From positions 92,765,882 to 92,829,881 of the forward strand of contig CAXKWD010000005.1 of NCBI GenBank assembly GCA_964059195.1: DNA of 64,000 nt. The letters are read 5' to 3'. Every line of letters starts with the position of its first letter. Within the stretch, counting starts at the first letter, position 1. The notes below the pieces were generated by a model. It did not search any database, was not told where the DNA came from, and was given only the letters and a program-made list of their open reading frames with translations. A program made the translations under genes and the position numbers. This document shows, in pieces, positions 1 to 12,562 of this stretch. Source of the stretch: Ectobius pallidus (lineage: Eukaryota > Arthropoda > Insecta > Blattodea > Ectobiidae).

Positions 1-179
1 ATCAAAGTGATTACTAGGAACGAGAATCAAAAATGGTAATGCTAATTAGTTATATATAATAATATATTTTTATTGCAGCCAAACTGGCAGTTATAGTTTT
101 TGACGATTGTAATACATTTGATGTTCTCATCTGTTCTTTCAATAAAAAAAATATTTCTATTTCTATTTCTAAATGAAAA

Positions 180-453
180 GATGATGATTAGTGTTCTATC
201 CATAGTCAGCTTCAGACCAGGATCGATTCATGGGATGTTGACCACGACTTCTTCAAGACTCTTTCAGGCAAGGGTGATACCGCGGAGATTTTCCATTGCC
301 TCTCGTGGGATGGGAATGAAGGGACAACAAAACACCCAGTCCTCAATCAAGGAAGGAAATTTGCCACTATTAAAATATTCCCGATCCAGCCGGAAATCGA
401 ACCCTACCCGCCAGAGTGGAAGGCAGCTAAGTTACTAACACCCCCACGGCGGC
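180..453 (-). mobile_element. tRNA-derived SINE relic (family 1)
   Basis: Read on the minus strand this matches, end to end with many substitutions, the element at 47617-47884: a tRNA-like head with a B-box-like GGGTTCGATTTCCGG, then a body containing TTGTCCCTTCATTCCCATCC, AGGCAATGGAAAATCTCC and a CTGAAAGAGTC-like block. A pol III A box is hard to define in this copy. The overlapping 112-aa open frame at 100-438 runs through SINE sequence and is not a gene. The two copies differ enough to suggest an old insertion. No convincing target duplication was found. Confidence 0.72.
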
Positions 454-548
454 GTCCAAAATGAAAATATACGGAGAAAATGAAAATGCAGACAACCGTT
501 AATGAGATGATACATTCAAAACATTTTCTTTGACATACTGTAGGCATT

Positions 549-1110
549 TTATTTATTTATTTATTTATTTATTGTAAGAAAACCCCAACGAGCAAAGCTC
601 ACCTTAAGGGGCTATATACAACATGACATGCATTGTGATACATAAATTTTCAATTACAAATAACTTATAAATATACAAGAGGTGCAATATATACAAGAGG
701 TACAAAGTACAGAATATAGGAACACAAAACAAAATGACTTGATTTTAAGAGTGAAGTGAAATGATAGATGATGAAGGGAAACATAGTTACATAATATAAT
801 AGTGATCAATATACAGTATCTATTTATTACTATATCAATGAACTTAATTAATCTTAGATTTTAAAAAGAGTTTTATTTGTGATTTAAATTTGTTATAATT
901 TAATATATTCTTTTGTTCTTGTGGTAATTCATTATATGTTTTGATCAAATAATATTTTAATCCCTTTGTCCCATAAGTTACAGTTGAAGAATGTGTGAGG
1001 TATATGTTCTGTTTTTGCCTTGTTTCATAGTTATGAATGTCTTTGTTATATTCTATTGGAAAATGAGGAGTAGGGGATTGCAAGAATATATTATGTACTA
1101 GGGCCTACCC
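549..1110 (-). mobile_element. 3' end of a Jockey-like non-LTR retrotransposon
   Basis: The minus-strand open frame 844-1083 (79 aa) looks like the C-terminal tail of a non-LTR reverse transcriptase polyprotein: HNYETRQKQNIYLTHSSTV, then KGLKYYLIKTYNELPQEQK and a final FKSQIKLFLKSK. It is followed by a 3' UTR with a short AGCTTTGCTCGTTGGGG-type motif, and ends at the left in a run of TTTA units (549-572), which on the element strand is an (AATA)n tail typical of such LINEs. The reverse transcriptase core is absent, so this is a 5'-truncated dead copy. Confidence 0.72.
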
Positions 1111-2255
1111 TAGTAAATACATACGACAAGAAGCAAAATCGCCAGAAATACCGGTACTGGTATTACTGATGTCAATAAGGCAGGAGAAGCGGAACAAGAG
1201 GATTTGAGAAAAATTACTATCAAGCTACAACAATTCACTATAAAGAAAGTGAAATTGTTTTATCGGAAAGGCTTTTTTAATTTAATGAAAGTGTTGCTAA
1301 GTGAATTTTAAGCTATTAGAGCTTGATATGTGTTGTACAATAATAAATTCTGTAACCTAGAAAACGCTGTAATGTAATGTAGTGTCTTTGAAATGAAAAT
1401 ATATAAAAAATAAAAATGTGAATCCAAATTACGAAAGAATTTGTCAACGCCATTCGCTCAACAGAAAACAACCATTGGAGGTATGAATGTGAGTTCAGTT
1501 TAGTTTTATTCTTCGCCCCTTGGATTATACTATATAATAGCTATATAACTTTTTAGAACAAAGGTCCTCATTTTCAGATCATAAAGTATGTAGTAGTAGA
1601 AATAATATTAACCTTCCTTTTTAAGTATTTGTTGGTTTTCTATTGATCTTATCATTCCTGGTAGTTAACATACAAATTCTGAGTACACTACACATTCTGA
1701 TTGTGAATATTTTTATGACTTATCAGCGAAACCTTCAAGTATACTGAAACCTCTAGACCACCTGACAAGGTAGCATAAAGCAATAAAATTGTGCAATAGT
1801 CCATTGTTTCTTTTTTACATTTGAAATGAAGCAGTCTAAATGGCGGAAGAAAATCGAATAATTCGTTTGGTCGTAACTATATAACCCAAAAAAAGTTACT
1901 GACATTCTGACGAAATGCCGAATGGCCGAGTTAAAACAGCACCTCGCTTCGCTCGGTCAACTTAATCGTATCGTGATAAAACCGACTAGTTACCATTTCG
2001 TACCTCCAAACGTATGTAGGGAATCCTTATGATCCGTCTTCAAAAGTTTTCCCTGAACGGTTAAAATTACTGATTTGAAGTAAAATTGGGTTCTAAAAAG
2101 TATTTTCTACTGCACAAATGGGGCATAGTATGAAAAGAAGTCTGTACAAAATTTCAGGAATAATTTTAACCCTTTCAGAGCTGACTTTATATTTAGGGCC
2201 TAATATAAAAATTCAAAACTGATATCAGCGCCTATCTGTCATTCTTTGTGATTTC
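1111..2255. other. No gene recognised
   Basis: AT-rich sequence with no convincing coding frame. A small GC-richer block near 1915-1985 (CACCTCGCTTCGCTCGG) looks like a fragment of a dispersed repeat, but no partner was found in the window. Confidence 0.5.
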
Positions 2256-2350
2256 GTGAGGTGTAGGGAAATATGTAAATCACTGGGAGCGAGGTCCGGG
2301 CTTTAGGGTGGATGTTTAAACATCTCCTACCAAGTCTCCTGCAGAATTTC
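2256..2350 (-). repeat. Dispersed repeat, inverted partner of 8275-8370
   Basis: The reverse complement shares long blocks with 8275-8370, including TTCTGCAGGAGACTTG, AAACATCCACCCTAAAGC and ACCTCGCTCC. The copy at 8.3 kb lies at the insertion site of the hAT composite. The family is unknown to me. Confidence 0.6.
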
Positions 2351-3429
2351 GGCTCTTTTACCGAATTTATAACTGAAATATGACGTTAAATTACAAATAT
2401 GGCCAAAATATGACCAAGATCACAAAAAAGCCCAAAATGTGACTTTATATGCAAAATAAAAACGGTCAGATTAGGATAACAAGCGTGCAATTAGTGTTAA
2501 TTTGTATTTGCAGCAAGACCGGAGGTCAGTTAGAAATATGACATGTCATAAACATCCGAATCCTAGTCATCATATTAAGTTGAAATTGTTGTCCTCGTGC
2601 AACCACGTTCTTCTGTCACTTTTTAGTTCTAAGTTGGATAGTTAGTTGCAAACACTATAGGCTACTATCCAAATTTCCCAAACATGAAAATTACACACAA
2701 TGAAACCAGGGGCCCAATGGGTAGAAGTAAGTATGGAAGATAGGTTATATTTTTCGAAGGTCTCGAATCTTTATATCCTAAAGTAAGCTGTAGAAAACTC
2801 AAAATATTTTGAAATGTATTGAGATACGTAAAGATCAGTAAAATCATGGAAATTAAAAAAATGTATTTTGCAAGCTACTCATAGTTATACCAGTAATATG
2901 ATTTTTGTTACGATCTTGAAAACTATGCAACACTGTATGAAAATAGAGTTCTGTTTTAGGATCATTGAACAAAGCTTTTTAAATGATAACCCACTTTGTG
3001 GGACTCTGTTCATATTTTAAAGGTTCCCTGTGAAATAAGTCCGGGGTTTCTTTGTTTTTAAATTGTTTTGCAATGCGTAAAATGTTGTAAATCTTTAGTT
3101 GATAAGGATTCGTGCTGTTTACGAGACTGCTAAGAACAGCAACAGCAGTAAACAACGGTATTTTACGGGAAAATCAATTTTTCATCAGGATTTTGTGACA
3201 CTATTCTACCATGCTATTTTACACACACCTGTTTTTTACATTCCCAAGACTGGGTGACGGGGGGTGGTGGTACGTAATCACTTGGTAAGGCTCGTGCAAG
3301 AAACACGACATGCTATATTTGTTGAGACACACTAATTTTAGTTTCTTTAACGAGTCTCAAATCTCAGACTCGTGACCCATAGTGAACCCCTATACGTGAA
3401 AGACTTGTGCTGAAAACTTACTTGCCGCG
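2351..3429. other. No gene recognised
   Basis: AT-rich intergenic sequence. The 60-aa frame at 2665-2847 (minus) has no recognisable domain and is of a length expected by chance. Confidence 0.5.
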
Positions 3430-3790
3430 AAACCCCAGGTAGGTTTTTTTTTTTAAATTAACGAATTAATTTATGACATATCAATGATAAAAAGCAATAA
3501 TTTAAATTTTAAACACAAATATTACAAATTTTTGTCACATACATACATACAGTATAAATATGATATTCAGAAAATACACCCGAACGAGCAAGGTTGCTCG
3601 TGCTCGGGTGCAAGTCCAAAAGAGAACAGAGTGCAAAAGGATGAGAGACGAAGAGCAGAGTGAAAAAAAAAATGATAAAAGAAAAATGTGGCGTAACTTA
3701 TGTAAAATATAACAAAATTTTAAAATAAAGGCTTAATAGAAATACAAAACATAAATAGCTAGGAGACAGCTAGCAATAAATTACAGATAC
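3430..3790 (-). mobile_element. Possible LINE 3' end with hairpin
   Basis: A T-run at 3437-3448 is followed by a 3' UTR-like stretch and a short inverted repeat at about 3576-3613 (CACCCGAACGAGCAA paired with TTGCTCGTGCTCGGGTG). The arrangement resembles the 3' end of a minus-strand non-LTR element such as the one at 549-1110, which has a related GAGCAAAGCTC motif. There is no coding sequence to confirm it. Confidence 0.35.
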
Positions 3791-4139
3791 GTTTTTATAC
3801 TGACTCGTGATTTTCGGTTCAGTGACCTGCAGACGACCAGAATCCAAAAGCGCCAGAAAAACTTCATATCTTGTATGTACGAAGTATTGAGGAAATAGTT
3901 TTATTGCGTTTTGTGTTGATACAGTATAACGCTCGTGTATCACTTACCCAATGTGTTCTATTCACAATACACAAACCGGTATTTATCTGAAATCCAACAT
4001 GTACCTGTCATCATATCTTAGGTTAGAAATGTGTCAGTAGTTATTATAAAGGAGCTCTACTGAACAAACAGTAAAGGAAAGGAAAAGATAGCATTATTAG
4101 GCTATATATAGGTTATAACTAACATTAACCTTATAATAA

Positions 4140-7100
4140 TACACGAATGCTATCTAGCTCAGTACTTCATCTTGAGATATTTTTATACTTAAAACACCTA
4201 CCTATGTTTTTGAGACATTTCTTTGTATTATTCTTTATAATAATGGATTCAGAGCTTCTCATGTCAACTTGCGATTTTTTTTTATGTGGTATGTTTAGGA
4301 TTCTTACGCACGTTCTTGAGATGAACTTCACTGAATTATTCTTGAAATTGACGGATGTCATCTTCAGAATTTGTTTTGTATTACTCTTAATATTGACATA
4401 TTTAGCAATCCTACACACGTTCCAGAAATGAATTATCGCATCATTCTTTAAATTAACTGATTAAGAACCGAATCACATCATCTTGGGATATTTTGATTTG
4501 CATTATTATTAGTTTTAGCACATTTCCCACTACTACAGTTCTCTGTATTATTTTTATATATTAAATGTATTCAGGCTCCCATACATCATCTAGACGTTTT
4601 AGTTTTATTATTTTTAGTATTTGCATTGTCAAGACTCTTATCTACGTCCCAGAGATGGATTTTACAGAATTATTATTTAAATTAACGGATTCAGAACCCC
4701 TGTACTCCATCTTGAGATATTTTGATTTGTATTATTCTTAATATTAACACATTCAGGACTCCTACCTACATTTTTTAGGTGAATTGCATTGTATTATTCT
4801 TTATATCAACGGAGTCATTACCTAAGTACTTCATTTTGAGGTGTTTTAATTTGTATTTTTCTTTGTACTGACATATTTAAAAAACTCATAACACCATACG
4901 TCATATTGAGATGTTTTTATTTGTATTATTCCTTGTATTGAAACATTTAGGACGTTCCTATGGTGAATTTCACATAATATTTTATAAATTATTATTTGTA
5001 TTGAAACATTTAAGACGTTCCTAGGGTGAATTTCACTTAATATTTCAGAAATTATTCTATGTATTGAAACATTCAGGACGTTCCTAGGATGAATTTAACT
5101 TCATAATTTTATAAATTATTCTATGTATTGAAACATTCAGGACGTTCCTAGGATGAATTTAACTTCATAATTTTATAAATTATTCTATGTATTGAGACAT
5201 TCAGGACGTTCCTAGGATGAATTTCACATAATAGTTTATAAATTACTCTTTGTATTGAAACATTTAAGATGTTCCTAGGGTGAATTTCACTTAATATTTC
5301 AGAAATTATTCTATGTATTGAAACATTCAGGACGTTCCTAGGATGAATTTAACTTCATAATTTTATAGATTATTCTATGTATTGAAACATTCAGGACGTT
5401 CCTAGGATGAATTTCACATAATATTTTATAAATTATTCTTTATATTGAAACAATCAGGACATTCCTAGGATGAACTTCACTTAATATTTTATAAATTATT
5501 CTTTGTATTAAAACATTCGGGACGTTCCTAGGATGAATTTCACTTCATTATTTTATAAATTATTCTTTGTATTGAAACATTCAGGACGTTCCTAGGATGA
5601 ATTTCACATAATATTTTATAAATTATTCTTTATTCCTAGGGTGAATTTCACTTGATATTTTAGAAATTATTCTTTGTATTGAAACATTCAGGACGTTCCT
5701 AGGATGAATTTCACTTAATATTTTATAAATTATTCTTTATTCCTAGGGTGAATTACACTTGATATTTTAGAAATTATTCTTTGTATTGAAACATTCAGGA
5801 CGTTCCTAGGATGAATTTCACATAATATTTTATAAATTATTCTTTATTCCTAGGGCGAATTTCACTTGATGTTTGAGAAATTATTCTTTGTATTGAAACA
5901 TTTAGGACGTTCCTAGGATGAATTTCACTTAATATTTTATAAATTATTCTGTGTATTGAAACATTCAGGACGTTCCTAGGATGAAATTAACTTCATAATT
6001 TTATAAATTATTCTATTTATTGAAACATTCAGGACGTTCCTAGGATGAATTTAACTTCATAATTTTATAAATTATTCTATGTATTGAAACATTCAGGACG
6101 TTCCTAGGATGAATTTCACATAATATTTTATAAATTATTCTTTATATTGAAACAATCAGGACATTCCTAGGATGAACTTCACTTAATATTTTATAAATTA
6201 TTCTATGTATTGAAACATTCAGGACGTTCCTAGGATGAATTTAACTTCATAATTTTATAAATTATTCTATGAATTGAAACATTCAGGACGTTCCTAGGAT
6301 GAATTTAACTTCATAATTTTATAAATTATTCTATGTATTGAAACATTCAGGACGTTCCTAGGATGAATTTCACATAATATTTTATAAATTACTCTTTGTA
6401 TTGAAACATTTAAGACGTTCCTAGGGTGAATTTCACTTAATATTTCAGAAATTATTCTATGTATTGAAACATTCAGGACGTTCCTAGGATGAATTTAACT
6501 TCATAATTTTATAAATTATTCTATGTATTGAAACATTCAGGACGTTCCTAGGATGAATTTCACATAATATTTTATAAATTATTCTTTATATTGAAACAAT
6601 CAGGACATTCCTAGGATGAACTTCACTTAATATTTTATAATTATTCTTTGTATTCAAACATTCGGGACGTTCCTAGGATGAATTTCACTTCATTATTTTA
6701 TAAATTATTCTTTGTATTGAAACATTTAGGACGTTCCTAAGATGAATTTCACTTCATTATTTTAGAAATTATCCTTTGTATTGAAACATTCAGGACGTTC
6801 CTAGGATGAATTTCACTTCTATATTTTATAAATTAACGGATTCAGAATCCCAGTACTCCATCCTGAGATATTTTTATCTCTATTATTCTTAAATTTGCAC
6901 ACTTAGGACTCCTATCTACGTCCTTCGTCCTTTAAATAAATATATCTGTATTATTCTTCAATTAATGAAATCAGAACCTATATCATGAGATGCTTTTGTT
7001 TCTACTATTCTTATTATTAACACATTCAAGATTCCAACCCACGTTCGTGATATGTATTTCGTTGTTATATTCTTTAAACTAAAGGATTCGGAACCCCAGT

Positions 7101-7350
7101 ACTTCATCTTGGCTTATTTTTATAAATATTATAGTTAGTTTATACATATTTTGGATTCCTACTCTCGTAATTTCAGTGTATTATTTTATAAATGAATGGA
7201 TTCAAAACCCCAGAACTTCATTTTGTATTGTTCTTAATATTTACACACTTAGGACTCCTACCCAAGATACGTCTCTGTATTCTCTATATTAATGGACTCA
7301 TAACACAATATTATGTCATCTTGATACTTTTTCCATTATTAAGTGAAAGA
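4140..7350. repeat. Degenerate ~120-bp tandem array
   Basis: A motif of the form CTTCATCTTGAGATATTTTT recurs roughly every 110-130 bp on both sides of the central 64-bp array (near 4167, 4354, 4477, 4585, 4707, 4829, 4902, then 6855, 6985, 7105, 7215, 7315). Between occurrences there are reproducible blocks: an ACACATTxAGGACTCCTACC block, a GATGAATTTCAC block and an ACGGATTCAGAACCCC block. Units are strongly diverged, so this is an old array. Short frames inside it (4147-4431, 4167-4418, 7192-7458) are by-products. Confidence 0.75.
4925..6830. repeat. 64-bp satellite array
   Basis: About 29 units of roughly 64 bp, each containing GTATTGAAACATTCAGGACG, TTCCTAGGATGAATTT and TTTTATAAATTATTCT. 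Several shortened units of about 47 bp occur (for example near 5630, 5735 and 5850), where the GTATTGAAACATTCAGGACG block is deleted. Higher-order repeats of several units are also present; compare 5340-5480 with 6475-6620. The unit equals one half of the flanking ~120-bp unit. Confidence 0.9.
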
Positions 7351-7364
7351 ATGGTACTTTATAA

Positions 7365-7570
7365 GATTGTGTGGGGGACGGGGAAATGTCTGTCCATCCG
7401 TCCGTCTGTCCGTGCGTCTGTACGCGCGATAACTCAAATACGCTTTATCGGATTTTAATGAAACTTGGTATACACATTTATAGTGTCCATGGGAAAAAGC
7501 CTATTGAATTTGGACCAAATCGGTTGACCGGTACCGAAATAACGGTCACATCTATTATAATATAATATTC
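7365..7570 (+). repeat. TGTCCGTCCG-type dispersed repeat
   Basis: A run of TGTCTGTCCATCCGTCCGTC-like units is followed by a conserved-looking block (GATTTTAATGAAACTTGGTA). This is the layout of a repeat I recall from several arthropod genomes, probably a short non-autonomous element. Overlapping frames at 7192-7458 and 7371-7565 read through it and are not genes. Confidence 0.45.
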
Positions 7571-8274
7571 GTTCTCCGAAAATCCGAAGCATTTTGATTG
7601 GTTCGCGCCGTGCTATCGTAACTAATGTAAACAAGACACGTTCAGATGTATCAATTTCCGTAAGTAGAAATAATGGGCTAAATTACTTATTAAAGAGCAT
7701 GCTTTCATTTACAATTTAATAAAAATATTAATTTTGTAATGGATACAAGACGCTACTATATTATTGCATGGCCCACAAAATATTAAACATAACGTAACAA
7801 ATTGCCAGTCGTTTACTGATATTGTTAGCCCGTCTTGATTAATTCGTTTCTTCATAACGATGTCAGTGTAAATAAATGTAAATAAAAGATTTAAAACACA
7901 ACTAGCCGTTGAATATTGATATAATATTTTCATTCTATCGATATATATGACCACCGATTTCTACATTATATTTTAATGTGAGTATTTTTCTTACTCGCTC
8001 CTGTGCAGCAATATACCTAATGTAATTCCTGACAGATTGATTTCAGATTGACTTTTTATTCATTCATAACCTATACGGCTACTTTAAACTTTGAAACAAA
8101 CATGTCAGCGACGCAGAATTCGCTCAATCGCGTAGAGAATACTCACGAGCGATTTATCAATCCGAAAGCTGTGTCCAGATGTTCTCTAAACCATATTAGG
8201 CGATGACTGGGATTACTTTAAGCTGAAATATTCTTAATTTGCGATGATTCTAATGGAGTTCATTGCTTCACTTA
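7571..8274. other. No gene recognised
   Basis: AT-rich sequence without a convincing frame or repeat partner. The 81-aa minus frame at 7709-7954 has no recognisable domain. Confidence 0.5.
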
Positions 8275-8370
8275 AGGCATGTTGAACTTCTGCAGGAGAC
8301 TTGCTAGGAGGTGCTTAAACATCCACCCTAAAGCTCAGACCTCGCTCCTTAGTGATTTACACCTCAATGA
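8275..8370 (+). repeat. Dispersed repeat, partner of 2256-2350
   Basis: Shares CTGCAGGAGACTTG, AACATCCACCCTAAAGC and CCTCGCTCC blocks with the reverse complement of 2256-2350. It also contains a GGAGACTTG motif like the one used as hAT target about 140 bp downstream. Confidence 0.6.
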
Positions 8371-9639
8371 TAGAGGGAATGATAGAGAGGAGATGTTTGT
8401 CACACAGTGGTTAAATCCCTGGCGGGAGACTTGCAGTGGCGCCAACTTATATGGGCCCGTGGGGCTCAAGCCCACCCAATAATTTGCCGTGTACTATTAT
8501 AATTATTTATTGCTATTACTCTAGACTGTGTTTATTTGTTGAATTTGTAAAAAGAAAACCTGGCTAATGTGGACATATATAGTACTATCTTCTCTTGTTC
8601 AAATTCCCTCACGATAATTTGAAATCGTTCTACAATTCATTACATTTTGACATCTGTCAGTGCAGTTTCCACAGCCACCGCTGTTCTAAATACTGTATAT
8701 TTAAGGAGAGCACAGAAAAGCTAGATTTAGAATTTAGACGATGCTTGTGAGAAAAAATCACAGGAAAGCCATTAATGGACAAGGCAAAAAATTGTGATAT
8801 AATACAAAAGTGTGGACATTGAAAGAGTGGATGGAACATGTAGAAAAAATGAATTATAAAGGTCATCAAGGGACAATAAACCACGAAAAAGATAAAGTGA
8901 TTGGGGAGAATAGGCTCCTGGTCTAAGGAAATACGAAGAAGATAATTTACTGTAATCAGGAAAAACACATTTTGGAACACGCCGTGCTACTTATTTTATT
9001 TTAGTAGGTACCTGAAACACAAAGTTTATAATATAACATTATTAATTTTTAAAGGATTTCCGTTAATTAGGCTACACAATTATTTTTCTAGCGGTTGAAT
9101 TACGTTGATTGTTATTTATTATTACAAACAAAGACATCGTTTCTTACAAAATTCTATATTTATCCGAATTATGGAACATTTTACTCCTATGCGCGCAGCA
9201 TGTTATGTACCATGTTTTTGGAGAGGAAAGTATGAAAGTGAAATTTAATTTATTTCTTATTTTAGCCCCGAAACGGTTGTATTGTAACATGAGAGTAAGA
9301 AATAAAATATTCCATAAAGACAATACAATTTTATGTTACCGGCATTCTGTTTTTTCTTATTTAAACCCTACCCAGGCATGGTGTGTAGAAGCTATGAATT
9401 TGCAAAATTAGACATTCTCTATGAGCCATGGGCTTTCTAGTGTTTTCTGAGGGAATAGTTTTAGTGTGATAAGTCGTTCTTCCTTATTTCAAATTCTACG
9501 TACCTATGTAAGGACCTAGAGTTTGAATATCGCAAGTCCTTCATAAGTTAATTTCTAATTACAAAATACAAAACTCGGGCATTTTAAGCTATTTCTTTAT
9601 ATTGCGTATATGCGAGAAAATTGGACTAATGCATCCATA

Positions 9640-9886
9640 ATTCTGTACCTCAGAGCCAAAGGAACGTAACTCCAAATTTCATATATTTTTTTTCATATTC
9701 TTTACTAACTTCTTGACCTCTATAGAACCAATTAATATTAAATCCATAATTTCATTAGAAACCAAGATATTGAGAGCCAAATAGTAGTAACTCCATTCCC
9801 CTTTATTGTTCATAATTTTGTTTTTCGCTCCTCCTGTAAAATTTAGTTTTTGGCAGTTACGCTCGTTTGGCTCTGAGGTACAGAAT
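9640..9886. mobile_element. MITE with TA target duplication
   Basis: Inverted termini ATTCTGTACCTCAGAGCC and GGCTCTGAGGTACAGAAT, followed on the inside by further partial symmetry (AACGTAACT / AGTTACGCT), are bounded by TA on both sides (9638-9639, 9887-9888). This fits a Tc1/mariner-type MITE about 247 bp long, nested between the two halves of the hAT composite. Confidence 0.75.
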
Positions 9887-10370
9887 TACGGTTAACGATG
9901 AACGTATTGCTTTTAGCAATAGTCTTGCGTTAGTGAAACTTGTATGTTATTTCGGAGCACTACGTCGCCGAGTTTTAGGGTTTTAAGTTGTGCAGGTAAT
10001 TGATCAGTTAAAACTATGAACAACTAATTAATTATCCAAACAGATTATAATACTTTTCACCATATAACGTTAAACAACACTGACATGTATAAACTACTAG
10101 GTAACTATAATATAATTGACATAAAATTACATTGAATGAAAAAAGTTTTAATTGCGTACTTGGACGAAAAATGGAATGTTCATTATCGCACTAAAATAGT
10201 ACATTATGAAATGAACCTAATATAATGCTACTGTTTGTTCGAACATGCTTTATTCAATGTTTTAAGTTTTGAGATTTTAAATTAAAAGAAAGAAAAACAA
10301 AACGGCTGAACGCGGCGATCAGCTGTTACTAAGTTCTCGTAGTTCTTGACTTCTGCGATAGATGGGCAGC

Positions 10371-11796
10371 CAATGGCGCCAACTTGTAGGCCAATGGACC
10401 CGCGGGGCTCAAGCCCACCCAATAATTTTTATCTTAATTATTTATTGCTATTACTACAAATCCTGTTTCATTGTTGATTCTGTATACAGCTAATAATGAA
10501 GCTATTGTTGACATAGGCCTACTTAGGCCTAGTACGGTATTCTTTTATTGCAATTCTCTCATGATCGTTTGGAATCGTTGGTGACTGGTTAAAAAGAAAG
10601 ATGTCGGTGGAACGAAAAATATAGAATGAATATATTAACTGCAAGAAAGATTGGTTAAATCAGCAAGGGACAATGAACCAGAGCGAAAAGGGAGCTCAGG
10701 TCGTTCATGAAAAAGATGGTTTGATTAGGCTTCTGTTCTAAGGAAATACGAAGAAGATAATGGTTGTGACGAATTTATTAGGAAAACTCCAGTCAGGAGA
10801 AACCGCCGCCGTCTCGACTCGAGAATTACACTGCCTGTCCTATGCTTTATTTTAACATGGAGTTTAGAGAATTGCTCAATTGCCTAATTTCTCCAGTAGA
10901 GGCGACACAGTTCACACCCAGATTGCAGCAATCACCGCCACCTATACAACCGCCGTCTCGAGAATACACGAGTAATAGAGTCTAGAAGGCAGTGCCCTAT
11001 ACATTACCGTACATTGCTTCTATGCGTTTGCTGCGTCAAAATAAGCATTAAACAGACACAGATACTTGTGTTATTAGCTTAGAACATAATATTATTCCAG
11101 TATATGACACTTACCTTGAAATGGAATTTTGGAGCAATAATTAAAATAAATATAAATTAATTGGACGTATTGATAGTAAATTTTATCATTATTATTTTAC
11201 AAAATTTTATTCATAGCAATTAAGTACCGGTACCTAGAATAATACAAGTTTAAACATTCAGTTTATGCTATATTACTAGACGGCGGTGACAGCACTACAT
11301 AATCAACAATGTCGTAGCAAGAAACAAGAAGCAATCTGGGTGTGAAAGGTGCTGCCATCTGTAATGTCGCAGAGTACGCAAAATTAGCCGTATAGGACAC
11401 GCAGTGTATACACGAGTAATACAATTTAGAAGGCAGTGGGAGAAACATATTTTGTAACACGCCATGCTACATATGCGTGAGACCATGTTTGTTTTTATAT
11501 TATTTTATTTCGTTTCATTTTAACTGTTACCTAAAATCCAAAATTAAAAAGAAATAAACTTCGTATGATTTTTAAATGATTTCTTTTAACTTGGCTACAT
11601 AACACTTTCTTGGCGGTTGATTTACAGTTGATTGTCATTACAAACAACGAAATTTTTTCTTGTGCAGTTTTCTGTATTTATCCGAAGTCTTGTCAGGGTT
11701 ATATATTGTTCGTGCAAGCTCCAATATTAGGGGCGGGAGTATGAAAATTTTAAAATCTTGAGCCCACCCAAAGTTTTTCAAAAGTTGGCGCCACTG
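10371..11796. mobile_element. Inner complete copy within the hAT composite
   Basis: Has both the degenerate left end (CAATGGCGCCAACTT, then GGGGCTCAAGCCCACCC) and the right end with the complementary GGGTGGGCTCAAG block. It contains an internal direct duplication: ACACGAGTAATA with GAAGGCAGTG occurs near 10962 and again near 11410. No transposase frame survives. Confidence 0.65.
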
Positions 11797-11910
11797 GAGA
11801 CTTGTACGACACAGATATTCAAAAGTTGGCTCCACGGTATGACAAATGTTTCAATTCCGGTGGCAAATAGCTATGTTTAATATTAATTGAATACTTGCAG
11901 TATCTATTGG

Positions 11911-12006
11911 AATATACAGGGTGTTAATGAATAACACCGAAATATTTTACCTGTGTATAGAGGGGACATAGACAAGCAACTTTTATTAGGATATTTTTGC
12001 TCTATG
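11911..12006 (+). repeat. Outer flank repeat F
   Basis: Starts ATATACAGGGTG and includes AACACCGAAATATTTT and GACAAGCAACTTTTATTAGG. It is about 90% similar to the reverse complement of 40649-40760, the sequence directly outside A'. On the left it is separated from A by 444 bp of unmatched sequence. It is either the outermost, older part of the giant inverted repeat or two independent copies of a dispersed element. Confidence 0.7.
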
Positions 12007-12450
12007 ACGTAAAATGTGTATACTACAGGGCATTAAAGTCCTTAAAAATTGTTGCTCATAAGTCAATAATTGAGCGAAATAGGGTTAAAAATTCATTAAT
12101 TTGACTTCATGCCCTCTTAGCGATCGATAAAAACCTGATTCTTAATAATTCATCAACAGCTATACCATAATTTAGAATTTTCATAATCTGCAAAATTTAC
12201 TGATTAATCACATGATTGCCCGCCACTGCATTATGTTTTTATTCCTAATTCCAAGCCTAACAAAAATGTTTCGTTTGTCTTTTTTTTCCCTCAGTGTTGC
12301 AAGATATCGATCGTAATTTTTTACAATTTTCCCGACCCCTATACAATATTCACTGTTCCTTTGTTTCCCATCGTTTCAAGTATTAGAAGTCAGTGGCGTG
12401 CATATCCTTGGGAGATTTTATGTTATATCAGGAAGAATTGAATCCATAGA
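12007..12450. other. Unmatched segment between flank repeat and arm A
   Basis: 444 bp present on the left side only. It contains CAGTGGCGTGCATATCC at about 12391, which resembles a hAT terminus, but no partner terminus or target duplication was found. No gene. Confidence 0.4.
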
Positions 12451-12562
12451 AGTAGTATGGTTTTATATGCTACCCCTTGGGTGGGGCCCGATACTGTCCC
12501 GCAACATTGGGTGGGGCAGGTCAAAGTCCATCTCGCAGCGTGTTGCAGGGGCAAAGTCCACA

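Larger units (their letters stand above)
8434..11796. mobile_element. Composite hAT-type DNA element with 8-bp TSD
   Basis: The left end CAGTGGCGCCAACTT and the right end AAGTTGGCGCCACTG are perfect 15-bp terminal inverted repeats. They are flanked by identical 8-bp direct repeats GAGACTTG (8426-8433 and 11797-11804), the hallmark of hAT insertion. A second, degenerate left end (CAATGGCGCCAACTT) lies inside at 10371. The 8434-9170 half resembles parts of 10371-11690: TTATTTATTGCTATTACT, GGAAATACGAAGAAGATAA and a CGCCGTGCTA block all recur in order. The element therefore looks like two partial copies in tandem mobilised as one unit, or a copy duplicated after insertion. No intact transposase frame is present, so it is non-autonomous. 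Confidence 0.85.

Noticed and set aside
100..438. 112-aa frame at the window start
   Set aside because: It lies antisense across a SINE relic.
4925..6830. CRISPR-like direct repeats
   Set aside because: Units are contiguous, diverged and lack unique spacers; eukaryotic satellite.
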